DNA of 64,000 nucleotides, from positions 186,001 through 250,000 of the forward strand of contig CBDCSR010000001.1 in assembly GCA_965221785.1 (NCBI GenBank), read 5' to 3'. Positions 51,335 through 59,527 of the stretch are shown piece by piece. The stretch's first letter is position 1, and every line of letters begins with the position of its first letter. A program made the translations under genes and the position numbers. The notes beneath the pieces are model-generated. The model had not been told where the DNA came from. It saw only the letters and a list, made by a program, of their open reading frames with translations, and did no database searches. This DNA comes from BD2-11 sp965221785 (GTDB lineage: Bacteria; Gemmatimonadota; Gemmatimonadetes; Longimicrobiales; Gaopeijiaceae).

Positions 51335-52759
51335 ATGAACTTCATCACGGGCAAGCACATACCGAGGCGAACATTCCTGCGCGGAGCCGCCGGCGTGGCA
51401 GTCGGACTGCCGCTTCTGGACGCCATGATCCCGGCGGGCGGCCGCTGGAAGGAGGTGAAGGCGGCGGTCGACAAGACGCGCCTGGTTGGCATTGAGATGG
51501 TGCACGGGGCGGCGGGCTCCAACGACTGGGGCGCGACCCAGCACCTTTGGTCGCCGGCGCAGATCGGCCGGAACTTCGACCTCGGCACCAGCGCCCTGAG
51601 TTCGCTCGAGCCGTACCGCGACTACCTCACCATCGTGTCCAACACGGACTGCCAGATGGCGGAGGCGTTCCAGCCCAAGGAGATCGGGGGCGACCACTTC
51701 CGCACCAGCGCGGTCTACCTGACGCAGGCGCACCCGCGCCAGACCGAGGGCTCGGACGTGTACATCGGCACGTCGATGGACCAGTTGTACGCCCAGCGCT
51801 TCGGACAGGACACCCCCATTCCGTCGATGCAGCTCTGCATCGAGAACGTGGACCAGTCCGGCGGATGCGCCTACGGCTACACCTGCGTCTACACCGACTC
51901 GATCAGCTGGGCCTCCCCTACCGAGCCGCTTCCCGTCATCCGCGACCCGCGGGTGGCCTTCGACCAGCTCTTCGGAGCGGGTGGAACCCCGGAGGAGCGG
52001 GTGGCGCGCAGGCGTGAGAACCGGAGCATCCTGGACTGGGTGGCCGCGCGGGCCGCGCGCCTCAAGACGGAGCTCGGGCTCGAAGACCGGGCCCGCCTCG
52101 ACCGTTACATGGAGAACATCCGCGAACTGGAGCGGCGCATCGAGATGACCGAGGCGCAGAACCGGAGCGGCGAGGCGCGCGAGCTGCCGGAGGCCCCGGC
52201 CGGGGTGCCGGATTCCTTCCGCGAGCACGTCGAACAGATGTGGGACGTGCAGGCGCTTGCCTTCCAGTCCGACATGACGAGGGTCTTCTCCTTCAAGATG
52301 GGGCGCGACTCCTCCGCGCGGGTCTTCCCCGAGAGCGGCACCGACAAGCCGTTCCACCCGGCCTCGCACCACGGCGGCAACCCGGAGGCGGTGTCGGAGT
52401 TCAACCTGATCAACCGTTACCACGTGAGCACGCTCCCCTACTTCCTGGAGAAGCTGAAGGGCATCGAGGAGGGCGACTCGAACCTGCTCGACAAGAGCAT
52501 GATCCTCTACGGATCGGCGATGGGCGACCCGAATCTCCACAACCACAAGCGGGTGCCCTTCATCGTGCTGGGCGGGGCCAATGGACGGCTGGAGGGTGGC
52601 CTCCACCTGAAGGCACCGGACGGAACCCCGCTGGCCAACCCGATGCTCACCCTGCTGCACGCTCTGGGGCTCGACGACATGGACGGCTTCGGCAACAGCA
52701 CCGGCGAGTTCGCCCTGTCCATGCCGACCACGGTGGCGGAGCAGGCCAGCAGCAGCTGA
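51335..52759 (+). CDS. DUF1552 protein with Tat signal
   Basis: The 474-residue protein has a twin-arginine signal (R11-R12 in HIPRRTFLRGAAGVAVGLPL). The remainder matches DUF1552: MVHGAAGSNDWGATQHLWSPA, YRDYLTIVSNTDCQMAEAF, and STLPYFLEKLKGIEEGDSNL. These proteins are usually found next to DUF1592/DUF1588 cytochrome-like proteins, which here lie 7 kb downstream at 59528. The shared function is unknown; a secreted oxidative or hydrolytic role has been suggested for related Planctomycetes proteins. The ankyrin gene begins 56 bases after the stop. Confidence 0.85.
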   Translation: MNFITGKHIPRRTFLRGAAGVAVGLPLLDAMIPAGGRWKEVKAAVDKTRLVGIEMVHGAAGSNDWGATQHLWSPAQIGRNFDLGTSALSSLEPYRDYLTIVSNTDCQMAEAFQPKEIGGDHFRTSAVYLTQAHPRQTEGSDVYIGTSMDQLYAQRFGQDTPIPSMQLCIENVDQSGGCAYGYTCVYTDSISWASPTEPLPVIRDPRVAFDQLFGAGGTPEERVARRRENRSILDWVAARAARLKTELGLEDRARLDRYMENIRELERRIEMTEAQNRSGEARELPEAPAGVPDSFREHVEQMWDVQALAFQSDMTRVFSFKMGRDSSARVFPESGTDKPFHPASHHGGNPEAVSEFNLINRYHVSTLPYFLEKLKGIEEGDSNLLDKSMILYGSAMGDPNLHNHKRVPFIVLGGANGRLEGGLHLKAPDGTPLANPMLTLLHALGLDDMDGFGNSTGEFALSMPTTVAEQASSS

Positions 52760-52815
52760 CAAACGGATCGGCCCCTCGTTGCGGGGGGCCGCATCCAGGA
52801 ATAGCCGGAGGCGAG

Positions 52816-54657
52816 ATGAAGGAAGCAAGAAGAAGTGTGCGCCCCCGCCTTGACGTGGTTGCGGCGCTGCTGGTGCTGCTGGTCGCGACCGCCGCCACTC
52901 CCCCGGACTCCCCGGTTGCCGATGCGGCCATGCGCGGCGACCTGGACGAGGTGAGGGAGCTGCTGAGGGGCGGCGCGGACGTGAACGCTCCCCAGAGCGA
53001 CGGCGTCACCGCGCTGCACTGGGCCGCAGACAACGGCGACGCCGCATTGGCCGGGGTGCTGATCTACGCAGGGGCCAACATGGCGCCGCTGACCCGCAAC
53101 GACGCCTACACCCCGATGCACATGGCGGCGCGGGGCGGGCACGCCGAGGTGATCGGGCTGCTGGTGGAAGCCGGCGCCGATCCGGCGGTGGCAACCTCGC
53201 GCACGGGGGTGACCCCGATGCACCTCGCGGCCAAGGCAGGCAGCGGAGAGGCACTACGGGCGCTGGCCGCCGGCGGAGCGGAGGTGGACGCCCGCGACCA
53301 CCAGTGGGGGCAGACGCCGCTGATCTTCGCCGCCGGCTTCAACCGGCTTGTGGCGGTCAACACCCTGATCGAGTTGGGCGCGGACGTCTCGCTGACCGAG
53401 AACGTGCTCCACATGCCCACCCGCTACGCGGTGGACCGGGCGGCCAGGGCCGCGCGCAACGAGGTGCTGGAGTCCTTCCGGGCGCAGTCCGACAACCCGG
53501 ACCTCTGGGCCCCCACGCCGCAACAGGTGCAGGCTGCCTCGGAGGCCGCGTGGCGTGTGCAGGCCCTCCCCGTGGAAGAGATCGTGGGGAAGGCCACCGA
53601 GCAGCAGATGACCGAGAACCAGCTTGCCCTGCTCGAGACCAACGCGCTCTCCTACCACGAGATGGTGGGCAACCAGGGCGGGCTGACCGCGCTGCTGCAC
53701 GCCAGCCGCGACGGCTACCGCGACGTGGTGCGCGCCCTGCTCGACGCGGGCGCCGACGTCAACCAGGTGAGCGCCGGCGAGAGGAACAGCCCGCTCCTGA
53801 TCGCGGCCATCAACGGGCACTTCGACCTGATGCTCGAGCTGCTCGAGCGCGGCGCCGACCCCAGGCTGGCCGACCTCTCCGGGGCGACCCCGCTCTTCGC
53901 CGTTATCAACACCCAGTACGCGCCCAAGACGCGCTATCCCCAGCAGCAGGCCTTCAAGCAGCAGGAAGCCACCCACCTGGCGGTGATGGAGGCGCTGCTC
54001 GACGCGGGCGCCGATCCCAACGTGCAACTGGACCGGCACCTCTGGTATCTGGAGTACAACTTCGCCCAGTTGAGCGTGAACATGTGGGGCGCGACCCCCT
54101 TCTGGCGGGCGGCCCACGGCACCGACGAGAAGGCGATGCGGCTGTTGCTTGTGTACGGCGCCGATCCCACCATCCCCACCCGCAGGCCCCCCGCGCGCAG
54201 GCGCGGACGCTACGGTGGCGGTGGCGCCGACCGGGTCGACCCGTCAGGCCTGCCCGCGGTGCCCACCGGCGGCCCCGGCGTCTTCCCCATCCACGCGGCC
54301 TCCGGAGTGGGGTACAGCGGCGGCGACGGGGCCGGGCGCGCGGGCGTGTCGCACATCCACGTCCCCAACGGCTGGATGCCCTCGGTGAAGCTGCTGGTCG
54401 AGGAACTCGGCGCGGACGTGAACGCGCGCGACCACAACGGCTACACCCCGCTGCACTTCGCGGCCGCGCGCGGCGACAACGACCTCATCCTCTACTTGGT
54501 CGGAAAGGGCGCCGACGTGATGGTGGTGAGCCGCCGCGGCCAGACCGTGGTCGACATGGCCAACGGCCCGGTACAGCGCATCCAGCCCTTCCCGGAGACC
54601 ATCGCGCTCCTCGAGGGCATGGGCGCCATCAACAACCACAACTGCGTTTCCTGCTGA
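52816..54657 (+). CDS. secreted ankyrin-repeat protein
   Basis: The 613-residue protein has a signal peptide (DVVAALLVLLVATAA) and many ankyrin repeats (ADAAMRGDLDEVRELLRGGA, TALHWAADNGDAALAGVL, TPMHMAARGGHAEVIGLL, TPLHFAAARGDNDLILYL). The repeat array is interrupted at about residues 455-520 by a Gly/Pro/Arg-rich linker (RRGRYGGGGADR). The C-terminus ends with the motif NNHNCVSC. Ankyrin proteins of this type are found with DUF1592/DUF1552 genes in similar genomes. GGAGG precedes the ATG at 52816. Confidence 0.85.
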   Translation: MKEARRSVRPRLDVVAALLVLLVATAATPPDSPVADAAMRGDLDEVRELLRGGADVNAPQSDGVTALHWAADNGDAALAGVLIYAGANMAPLTRNDAYTPMHMAARGGHAEVIGLLVEAGADPAVATSRTGVTPMHLAAKAGSGEALRALAAGGAEVDARDHQWGQTPLIFAAGFNRLVAVNTLIELGADVSLTENVLHMPTRYAVDRAARAARNEVLESFRAQSDNPDLWAPTPQQVQAASEAAWRVQALPVEEIVGKATEQQMTENQLALLETNALSYHEMVGNQGGLTALLHASRDGYRDVVRALLDAGADVNQVSAGERNSPLLIAAINGHFDLMLELLERGADPRLADLSGATPLFAVINTQYAPKTRYPQQQAFKQQEATHLAVMEALLDAGADPNVQLDRHLWYLEYNFAQLSVNMWGATPFWRAAHGTDEKAMRLLLVYGADPTIPTRRPPARRRGRYGGGGADRVDPSGLPAVPTGGPGVFPIHAASGVGYSGGDGAGRAGVSHIHVPNGWMPSVKLLVEELGADVNARDHNGYTPLHFAAARGDNDLILYLVGKGADVMVVSRRGQTVVDMANGPVQRIQPFPETIALLEGMGAINNHNCVSC

Positions 54658-54720
54658 CGGGCGTCGGGGCTACCGTCGGTTAACGCGTCTGAGGAGAACG
54701 CGGCTCACTGGCCGGTTAAA

Positions 54721-54751
54721 CGAAAATTCGGATGCACACTCCGAGTTTTCG
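54721..54751. promoter_or_regulatory. imperfect inverted repeat upstream of AAA ATPase gene
   Basis: CGAAAATTCGGA (54721-54732) and TCCGAGTTTTCG (54740-54751) form inverted arms (one mismatch) around a 7-base spacer. The repeat ends 15 bases before the ATG at 54767 and is more AT-rich than its surroundings. It could be an operator or a small stem-loop in the 5' leader. Confidence 0.5.
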
Positions 54752-54766
54752 CGTTAGCTTCGGGCC

Positions 54767-55921
54767 ATGCTTGCACGCCCAGACTATCTCCGGCGGCTGG
54801 AGGTCGCGACCGCGCGCGCTCCCGTCACAGCCCTGCTTGGGCCGCGACAGTGCGGCAAGACCACGCTCGCACGGCAGTTCGCGGCCGGGCGGAAGGCCAC
54901 GCGCTTCGACCTGGAGTCGGAACCGGACATCCGGCGGCTGGCCAATCCCGAGCTCGTTCTGGGATCCCTGGATGGACTGGTGGTGCTGGACGAAGTGCAG
55001 CGGATGCCGACGCTCTTCTCGGCTCTCCGGGTGCTGGTGGACCGGCCGGGCTCGCGGACGCGGTTTCTGATCCTTGGCAGCGCGGCGCCGGATCTGGTGC
55101 GCGGTGTCTCGGAGTCGCTGGCCGGACGGGTGGAACTCATCGAGATGAGCGGCTTCGGCCTGGACGAGACCGGTATGCCGCAGTGGCGCGATCTCTGGAT
55201 GCGCGGAGGCTTTCCCCGCTCCTATCTGGCGGCGTCGGACGATGACAGCCGGGCCTGGCGGGATTCTTTCGTAAGCACGTTCCTGGAACGGGACGTGCCC
55301 CAGCTCGGGATTTCCATTCCCGCCGCGGCGATGCGGCGCTTCTGGACCATGCTGGCGCATTCGCACGGCCAGACATGGAACGCATCCAACCTGGGACGCG
55401 CGCTGTCGCTGTCCGACAAGACGGTGCGTCGCTACCTGGATCTGCTGACCGGCACCTTCATGGTCCGGCAACTGCAGCCGTGGTTTCACAACATCGCCAA
55501 ACGCCAGGTCAAGGCACCCAAGGTCTATCTGCGCGACACGGGCATGCTTCATACCCTGCTGAGCATCCCGCACGATGCGGCCTTGCTCTCGCATCCGCGT
55601 GTGGGAGCTTCCTGGGAGGGGTTCGTGATCGAGCAACTGCTGCGCGTCCTGCGTCCCGCGGATACCTGGTTCTGGGCCGCGCACGGGGGCGGAGAGCTGG
55701 ATCTGCTGGCTACCGTCGAGGGTCGGTGGACGGGATTCGAGGTCAAGTTCAGCGAGTCCCCATCTGTTTCGCGCAGGACGCGCGCCTCGGCGGATGCGCT
55801 GGAAGTGGATCACTTGTTCGTGGTGTGCCCCGCGCCGCAATCCTATCCGGTCAGCGACCGCATCACGGTGGTCCCGCTGTGGGAGATCGGGACGCTTCGC
55901 GAGCGGATAGCGGGAGGTTAG
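54767..55921 (+). CDS. AAA ATPase with DUF4143 domain
   Basis: The 384-residue protein has the P-loop GPRQCGKTTL (Walker A), VVLDEVQRMP (Walker B), a later NASNLGRALSLSDKTVRRYL (DUF4143) and a C-terminal nuclease-like HGGGELDLLATVEGRWTGFEVKFS. This family is common in genomes and is often found near mobile or defence loci; the function is unknown. An inverted repeat upstream suggests autoregulation. The gene lies between the ankyrin gene and the convergent PD40-amidohydrolase, so it may be an insertion into the DUF1552/DUF1592 region. Confidence 0.85.
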   Translation: MLARPDYLRRLEVATARAPVTALLGPRQCGKTTLARQFAAGRKATRFDLESEPDIRRLANPELVLGSLDGLVVLDEVQRMPTLFSALRVLVDRPGSRTRFLILGSAAPDLVRGVSESLAGRVELIEMSGFGLDETGMPQWRDLWMRGGFPRSYLAASDDDSRAWRDSFVSTFLERDVPQLGISIPAAAMRRFWTMLAHSHGQTWNASNLGRALSLSDKTVRRYLDLLTGTFMVRQLQPWFHNIAKRQVKAPKVYLRDTGMLHTLLSIPHDAALLSHPRVGASWEGFVIEQLLRVLRPADTWFWAAHGGGELDLLATVEGRWTGFEVKFSESPSVSRRTRASADALEVDHLFVVCPAPQSYPVSDRITVVPLWEIGTLRERIAGG

Positions 55922-55986
55922 AAGCGAGAGAGGAGTCGATGGCCAAGGCAGCCGCTCGACAGATCATGTGCTCCTGACAGTGCGGA

Positions 55987-58900
55987 TCACCCTCCTCCCC
56001 CCCTGAGCCACGCGTCCACGGGCAGGTCGCCGGTGGTCTGGGCGTCCTCGTCGACCCAGTAGTAGGGGCCGAAGGGGCGCGTCTCGGGCCACACCTCGTC
56101 GAGGGTGTCGGCTTCGTACAGCACCCCGTGCTGCATCACGTACTCGATGTCCATGGTGTTGCGGATGTCGTCCAGAGGATTGGATCGCAACACCAGCAGG
56201 TCCGCGAGCTTGCCGGCTTCCAGCGATCCGATGTCCTGTTCGGCGCCCAGGAAATGCGCCCCGCCCCAGGACGCCATGCGCAGCGCTCCGAGGGGTCCCA
56301 GGCCGGCGGCCGCCATCCAGATCTCCCAGTGCATGCTGGTGCCGTGGTGCTCGCCGTGTCCGCCGAGCGCGCCGTTTCCGCCGGCCGCCACGATGTCGGC
56401 CAGCCCCTGCGCGATGAGCGGGAAACTGTAGTCGGTTTCCGGGCGCAGCGTGCGGCGGCGCAGGAAGGCGGTCATGCGCCAGGGCATCCAGCGGCGCTGC
56501 TTCTCGTGCAGCCAGACATCCGATTCCGCGTACCAGTATTCGATGTTGGCCGCGGTCGGGCTGTCGAACATGAAGGGGTTCGAGTAGACGGTCCCCGCCT
56601 GCGCGAAGAACTGCACGGCATCCGAATAGAGAGGAACGACGCTTATCGGATGCTCCCATCCGGTGTAGCCGTCCATCGCCTGACCGAGGTTGTACTCCAG
56701 CTCGTAGCCTTCGGCGGTGAGGTTGAGGTTCCTGGAGCGGGCAACGTCCGCGATCCACTGGCGCCGGTCGCGACGCGGATGGGAATGCTGCTTGAGCGAG
56801 ACCGCGCCCCACGACTGGAGGCGGTCGATCGCGTCTTCGGTGGCCGCGTAGTCGCTGAGCTCCTCGTAGGGAAGGGGATCGCCCGTTGCGAAGCTGCGCG
56901 GGCCGATCATGCGCCCGGCGCGGATGAGCTCGGCGGTGGGGAAGGTGTTCTGGTGCCAGAGGGAGTTGTCGAGCCGCGTGGTTACGCCGTAGGCGAGGTA
57001 GATTCCCGCCTCGTAGTCGCGCAGAGGCCGATGGCCCCGGTGCTCGCGATTGCTGTGGGAGTGCATGTCGACGAATCCGGGGACGATGGTGCGGCCGGAT
57101 GCGTCGATGACGCGGTCGGCGCTCTCCGTGTCGCATTCCCCGACGCACACGATGCGGCGGCCGTCCACCACCACCGTGCCGCGCTCAAGCACTTCATCCT
57201 GGCCAGCTCCTGCGAGCGTAACCAGGCGCGCATTGGTGAGCGCGACCCGCCCGGTAACCTCCCGGCGCGGTACCTCCAGCCGGATGTCGAAGGTGTCGGC
57301 GCGCCGGGTGTCCACGTCGTGCCGGTAGTAGCGCGCGGCACTCCCGAACTCGACCGTGGAAGCATCGCGCCAGCGCACGAACAGGCCCCCGGTGCGGCTC
57401 AGTCGCTCGATCGGCAGGGAGCTGTCCCGGCGGGTGAGCGCCACCGCGCCGCCGGCACCCTCGGCGGGCACGAGCGGGGTCACCCAGATGTCGTTGGCCT
57501 CCTGGAAGGCCAACCAGCGGCCGTCCGGCGAGGGCGCGACCTCCTCGGCGGATTCGAGGATCATGTGCACCCTTCGGTCCACGCCGTCTCGGCCGATCGA
57601 GGCGACCTCGACCCCCGCGTTCGTGATCTCCGGATAGAAGATGCGCCCATCCGGGCCCCACGACGGGGCCACGATCGCCGTCCGCTGCACCCGCTCGGGG
57701 CCGCTGCCGGTGGGGAGTGCCACGCGCACCACGTGCACCCCCTCTCCCCCGTCGGCCGGGAAGCGCTCCAGGTCCCACCACGGGTTGTGCGTCACGGTGC
57801 GTCCGCGCAGGGTTGCCCCCGACCCGCGGGCGACCACGATCTCGCTCCCGTCCGTGCTCCACGCCGGATGCACGTACTCCCCGCGCCGTGCACTCACCTG
57901 CACAGGATCGCCGCCCCCCGCGCGCACCTTCCAGAGGTGGCCGCCTCCGGTGTCGTCGAGGGTCGTGAAGGCGATCCACTCCCCATCCGGCGACCAGGCC
58001 GGTCCGAACTCCTGCACGGGCGCGTAGTCCTCCGGCGTGGCCCGGCGCGGGGTGCCCGAAGGCAGGTCGGCCACCCAGACCCGCCCGATGGCCTGGAAGG
58101 CCACGGTGGAGCCGTCCGGCGAAGCGGTGTGCCAGCGCAGGAACTCGGCCTCGAAGGGTCCGTCCTCGATGCGGAACTGGAGCCTGGCGCGCTCCGAGAT
58201 GGTGCGCTGGACCCGCGCCTCGAACGGAACGCGGCGCACGTCGCCGGACGCCACGTCCGCCAGCCCGATGGCCCCGCCCCCGGAGATCACGATGGTGCTG
58301 CCGTCCGCGGACCAGGCATACCCGGGCAGGACGCGCAGGCTCTTGTCGCCGCTCTCCACCGCGATGTTGATCGGGTCGACCAGCTTGCGCTCCGCCCCGG
58401 TCTCGAGGTCGAACAGCCACAGCGCGGTGCGCGGGCCGAAGCGGTGGCCCTTGAACGACACGGTGCCCGCCGGCAGGTGGCGCGCGAAGGCGAGCCAGCG
58501 CCCGTCTGGAGAGGGCTCCGGGGCGAACGCGCCGCCGCTCGAGCGCCGTCCGGCGCCCGTGCTGAAGGAGGTCCCGCTGGTGATGTCGATGATGCGCCCG
58601 CTACGGATGTCGAGCCGGCGGATCTGGTAGGCGCCGTCGAGGGCGTCGCGGTCGCGGCCTCCCTCGACGTCGTGGTAGTAGAGGTAGCGGCCGTCCGGGG
58701 AGACCGACGGCCAGTGCGCCCCTCCGTCGTCCACCAGCCGCACCCCCTCGCCCCCGCCCCGGTGGTGCATCCACAGCCCCAGGCCGTTCTCGCCCACCCC
58801 GCCGCGCCCGATCGGGTCGCGCCGCACCACGATGAACTCGCCGTCCGGCGTCCAGGCCGGGGTGACCGCGCGCGAGTCGAGGTCGTGGAAGACGGGCCGC

Positions 58901-59331
58901 GCATCGAGTCCGTCCGCGTCCATGACCCACAGGTTGTCCTGCCCCCCGCGGTCCGAGATGAAGGCGATGCTCGCTCCGTCCGGCGAGATGCGCGGGTGGT
59001 AGTTGACCGCCACCCCGCTCTCCCGGGTGAGCGACTCCGCCGCCCCGCCCTCCGCCGGCACCCGGTAGATGTGACCCAGCAGGTCGAACACCACCCACGA
59101 GCCGTCCGGCGCAAGGTCGACCGACATGCGCGTCCCTTCGGTGGTGGTGAAATCGATCTCCCGGGTCTGGCCGCGGGGAAGGCTCACGTCCCAGTCGTCC
59201 TGCGCCGATGCGGGGAGGGCCAAAGCCTCGAGGGAGCAGGCCAGCAGACCGAACGCCGCCATCGCGACGGCGCGGAAACGTGGCAGGCAGAGGTGTCGAT
59301 GCCCCAGGGGCAGCGTGGTCGTGACGCGCAT
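55987..59331 (-). CDS. PD40-amidohydrolase fusion (secreted)
   Basis: The 1114-residue protein has a signal peptide (AVAMAAFGLLACSLEALALP). It then has a long region of TolB-like PD40 propeller repeats (ISPDGASIAFISDRGGQDNL, PAWTPDGEFIVVRRDP, ASPDGSTVAFQAIGRVWVAD). The C-terminal amidohydrolase domain has DMHSHSNREHRGHRPLRDYE, AYGVTTRLDN, KQHSHPRRDRRQ, GGNGALGGHGEHHG and the closing AGKLADLLVLRSNPLDD. GGAGG sits 6 bases before the ATG at 59331. The substrate is unknown. The gene is divergent from the DUF1592 gene, with 196 bases between them. Confidence 0.86.
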   Translation of the reverse strand: MRVTTTLPLGHRHLCLPRFRAVAMAAFGLLACSLEALALPASAQDDWDVSLPRGQTREIDFTTTEGTRMSVDLAPDGSWVVFDLLGHIYRVPAEGGAAESLTRESGVAVNYHPRISPDGASIAFISDRGGQDNLWVMDADGLDARPVFHDLDSRAVTPAWTPDGEFIVVRRDPIGRGGVGENGLGLWMHHRGGGEGVRLVDDGGAHWPSVSPDGRYLYYHDVEGGRDRDALDGAYQIRRLDIRSGRIIDITSGTSFSTGAGRRSSGGAFAPEPSPDGRWLAFARHLPAGTVSFKGHRFGPRTALWLFDLETGAERKLVDPINIAVESGDKSLRVLPGYAWSADGSTIVISGGGAIGLADVASGDVRRVPFEARVQRTISERARLQFRIEDGPFEAEFLRWHTASPDGSTVAFQAIGRVWVADLPSGTPRRATPEDYAPVQEFGPAWSPDGEWIAFTTLDDTGGGHLWKVRAGGGDPVQVSARRGEYVHPAWSTDGSEIVVARGSGATLRGRTVTHNPWWDLERFPADGGEGVHVVRVALPTGSGPERVQRTAIVAPSWGPDGRIFYPEITNAGVEVASIGRDGVDRRVHMILESAEEVAPSPDGRWLAFQEANDIWVTPLVPAEGAGGAVALTRRDSSLPIERLSRTGGLFVRWRDASTVEFGSAARYYRHDVDTRRADTFDIRLEVPRREVTGRVALTNARLVTLAGAGQDEVLERGTVVVDGRRIVCVGECDTESADRVIDASGRTIVPGFVDMHSHSNREHRGHRPLRDYEAGIYLAYGVTTRLDNSLWHQNTFPTAELIRAGRMIGPRSFATGDPLPYEELSDYAATEDAIDRLQSWGAVSLKQHSHPRRDRRQWIADVARSRNLNLTAEGYELEYNLGQAMDGYTGWEHPISVVPLYSDAVQFFAQAGTVYSNPFMFDSPTAANIEYWYAESDVWLHEKQRRWMPWRMTAFLRRRTLRPETDYSFPLIAQGLADIVAAGGNGALGGHGEHHGTSMHWEIWMAAAGLGPLGALRMASWGGAHFLGAEQDIGSLEAGKLADLLVLRSNPLDDIRNTMDIEYVMQHGVLYEADTLDEVWPETRPFGPYYWVDEDAQTTGDLPVDAWLRGGGG

Positions 59332-59421
59332 CGGAGGCCTCCGGGGACCAGGGGTGGGTAGACAATCGCCCAAGGGTCGATAGTGCCGCTCCGCGCGATG
59401 CGGGCGCAAGCGGAATCACGC

Positions 59422-59452
59422 TTGACAGGGCCCCCTCTTCCCCCGCTATTGA
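59422..59452 (+). promoter_or_regulatory. candidate promoter for DUF1592 gene
   Basis: TTGACA (59422-59427) is a perfect -35 match and TATTGA (59447-59452) is a moderate -10 match, separated by 19 bases. The predicted transcript would start about 70 bases before the ATG at 59528. Confidence 0.45.
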
Positions 59453-59527
59453 AGCTTGTGCTGGTGCGTCCGATTACGCGCCGGCGCCGCGCATGAATCG
59501 ATGCGGTTTCCATCGACGGGAGGCACG

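Noticed and set aside
55939..55977. Tiny reading frame MAKAAARQIMCS with an AGGAG upstream
   Set aside because: Twelve residues only, no family is recognisable; it may be a remnant of a lost gene but could equally be chance.
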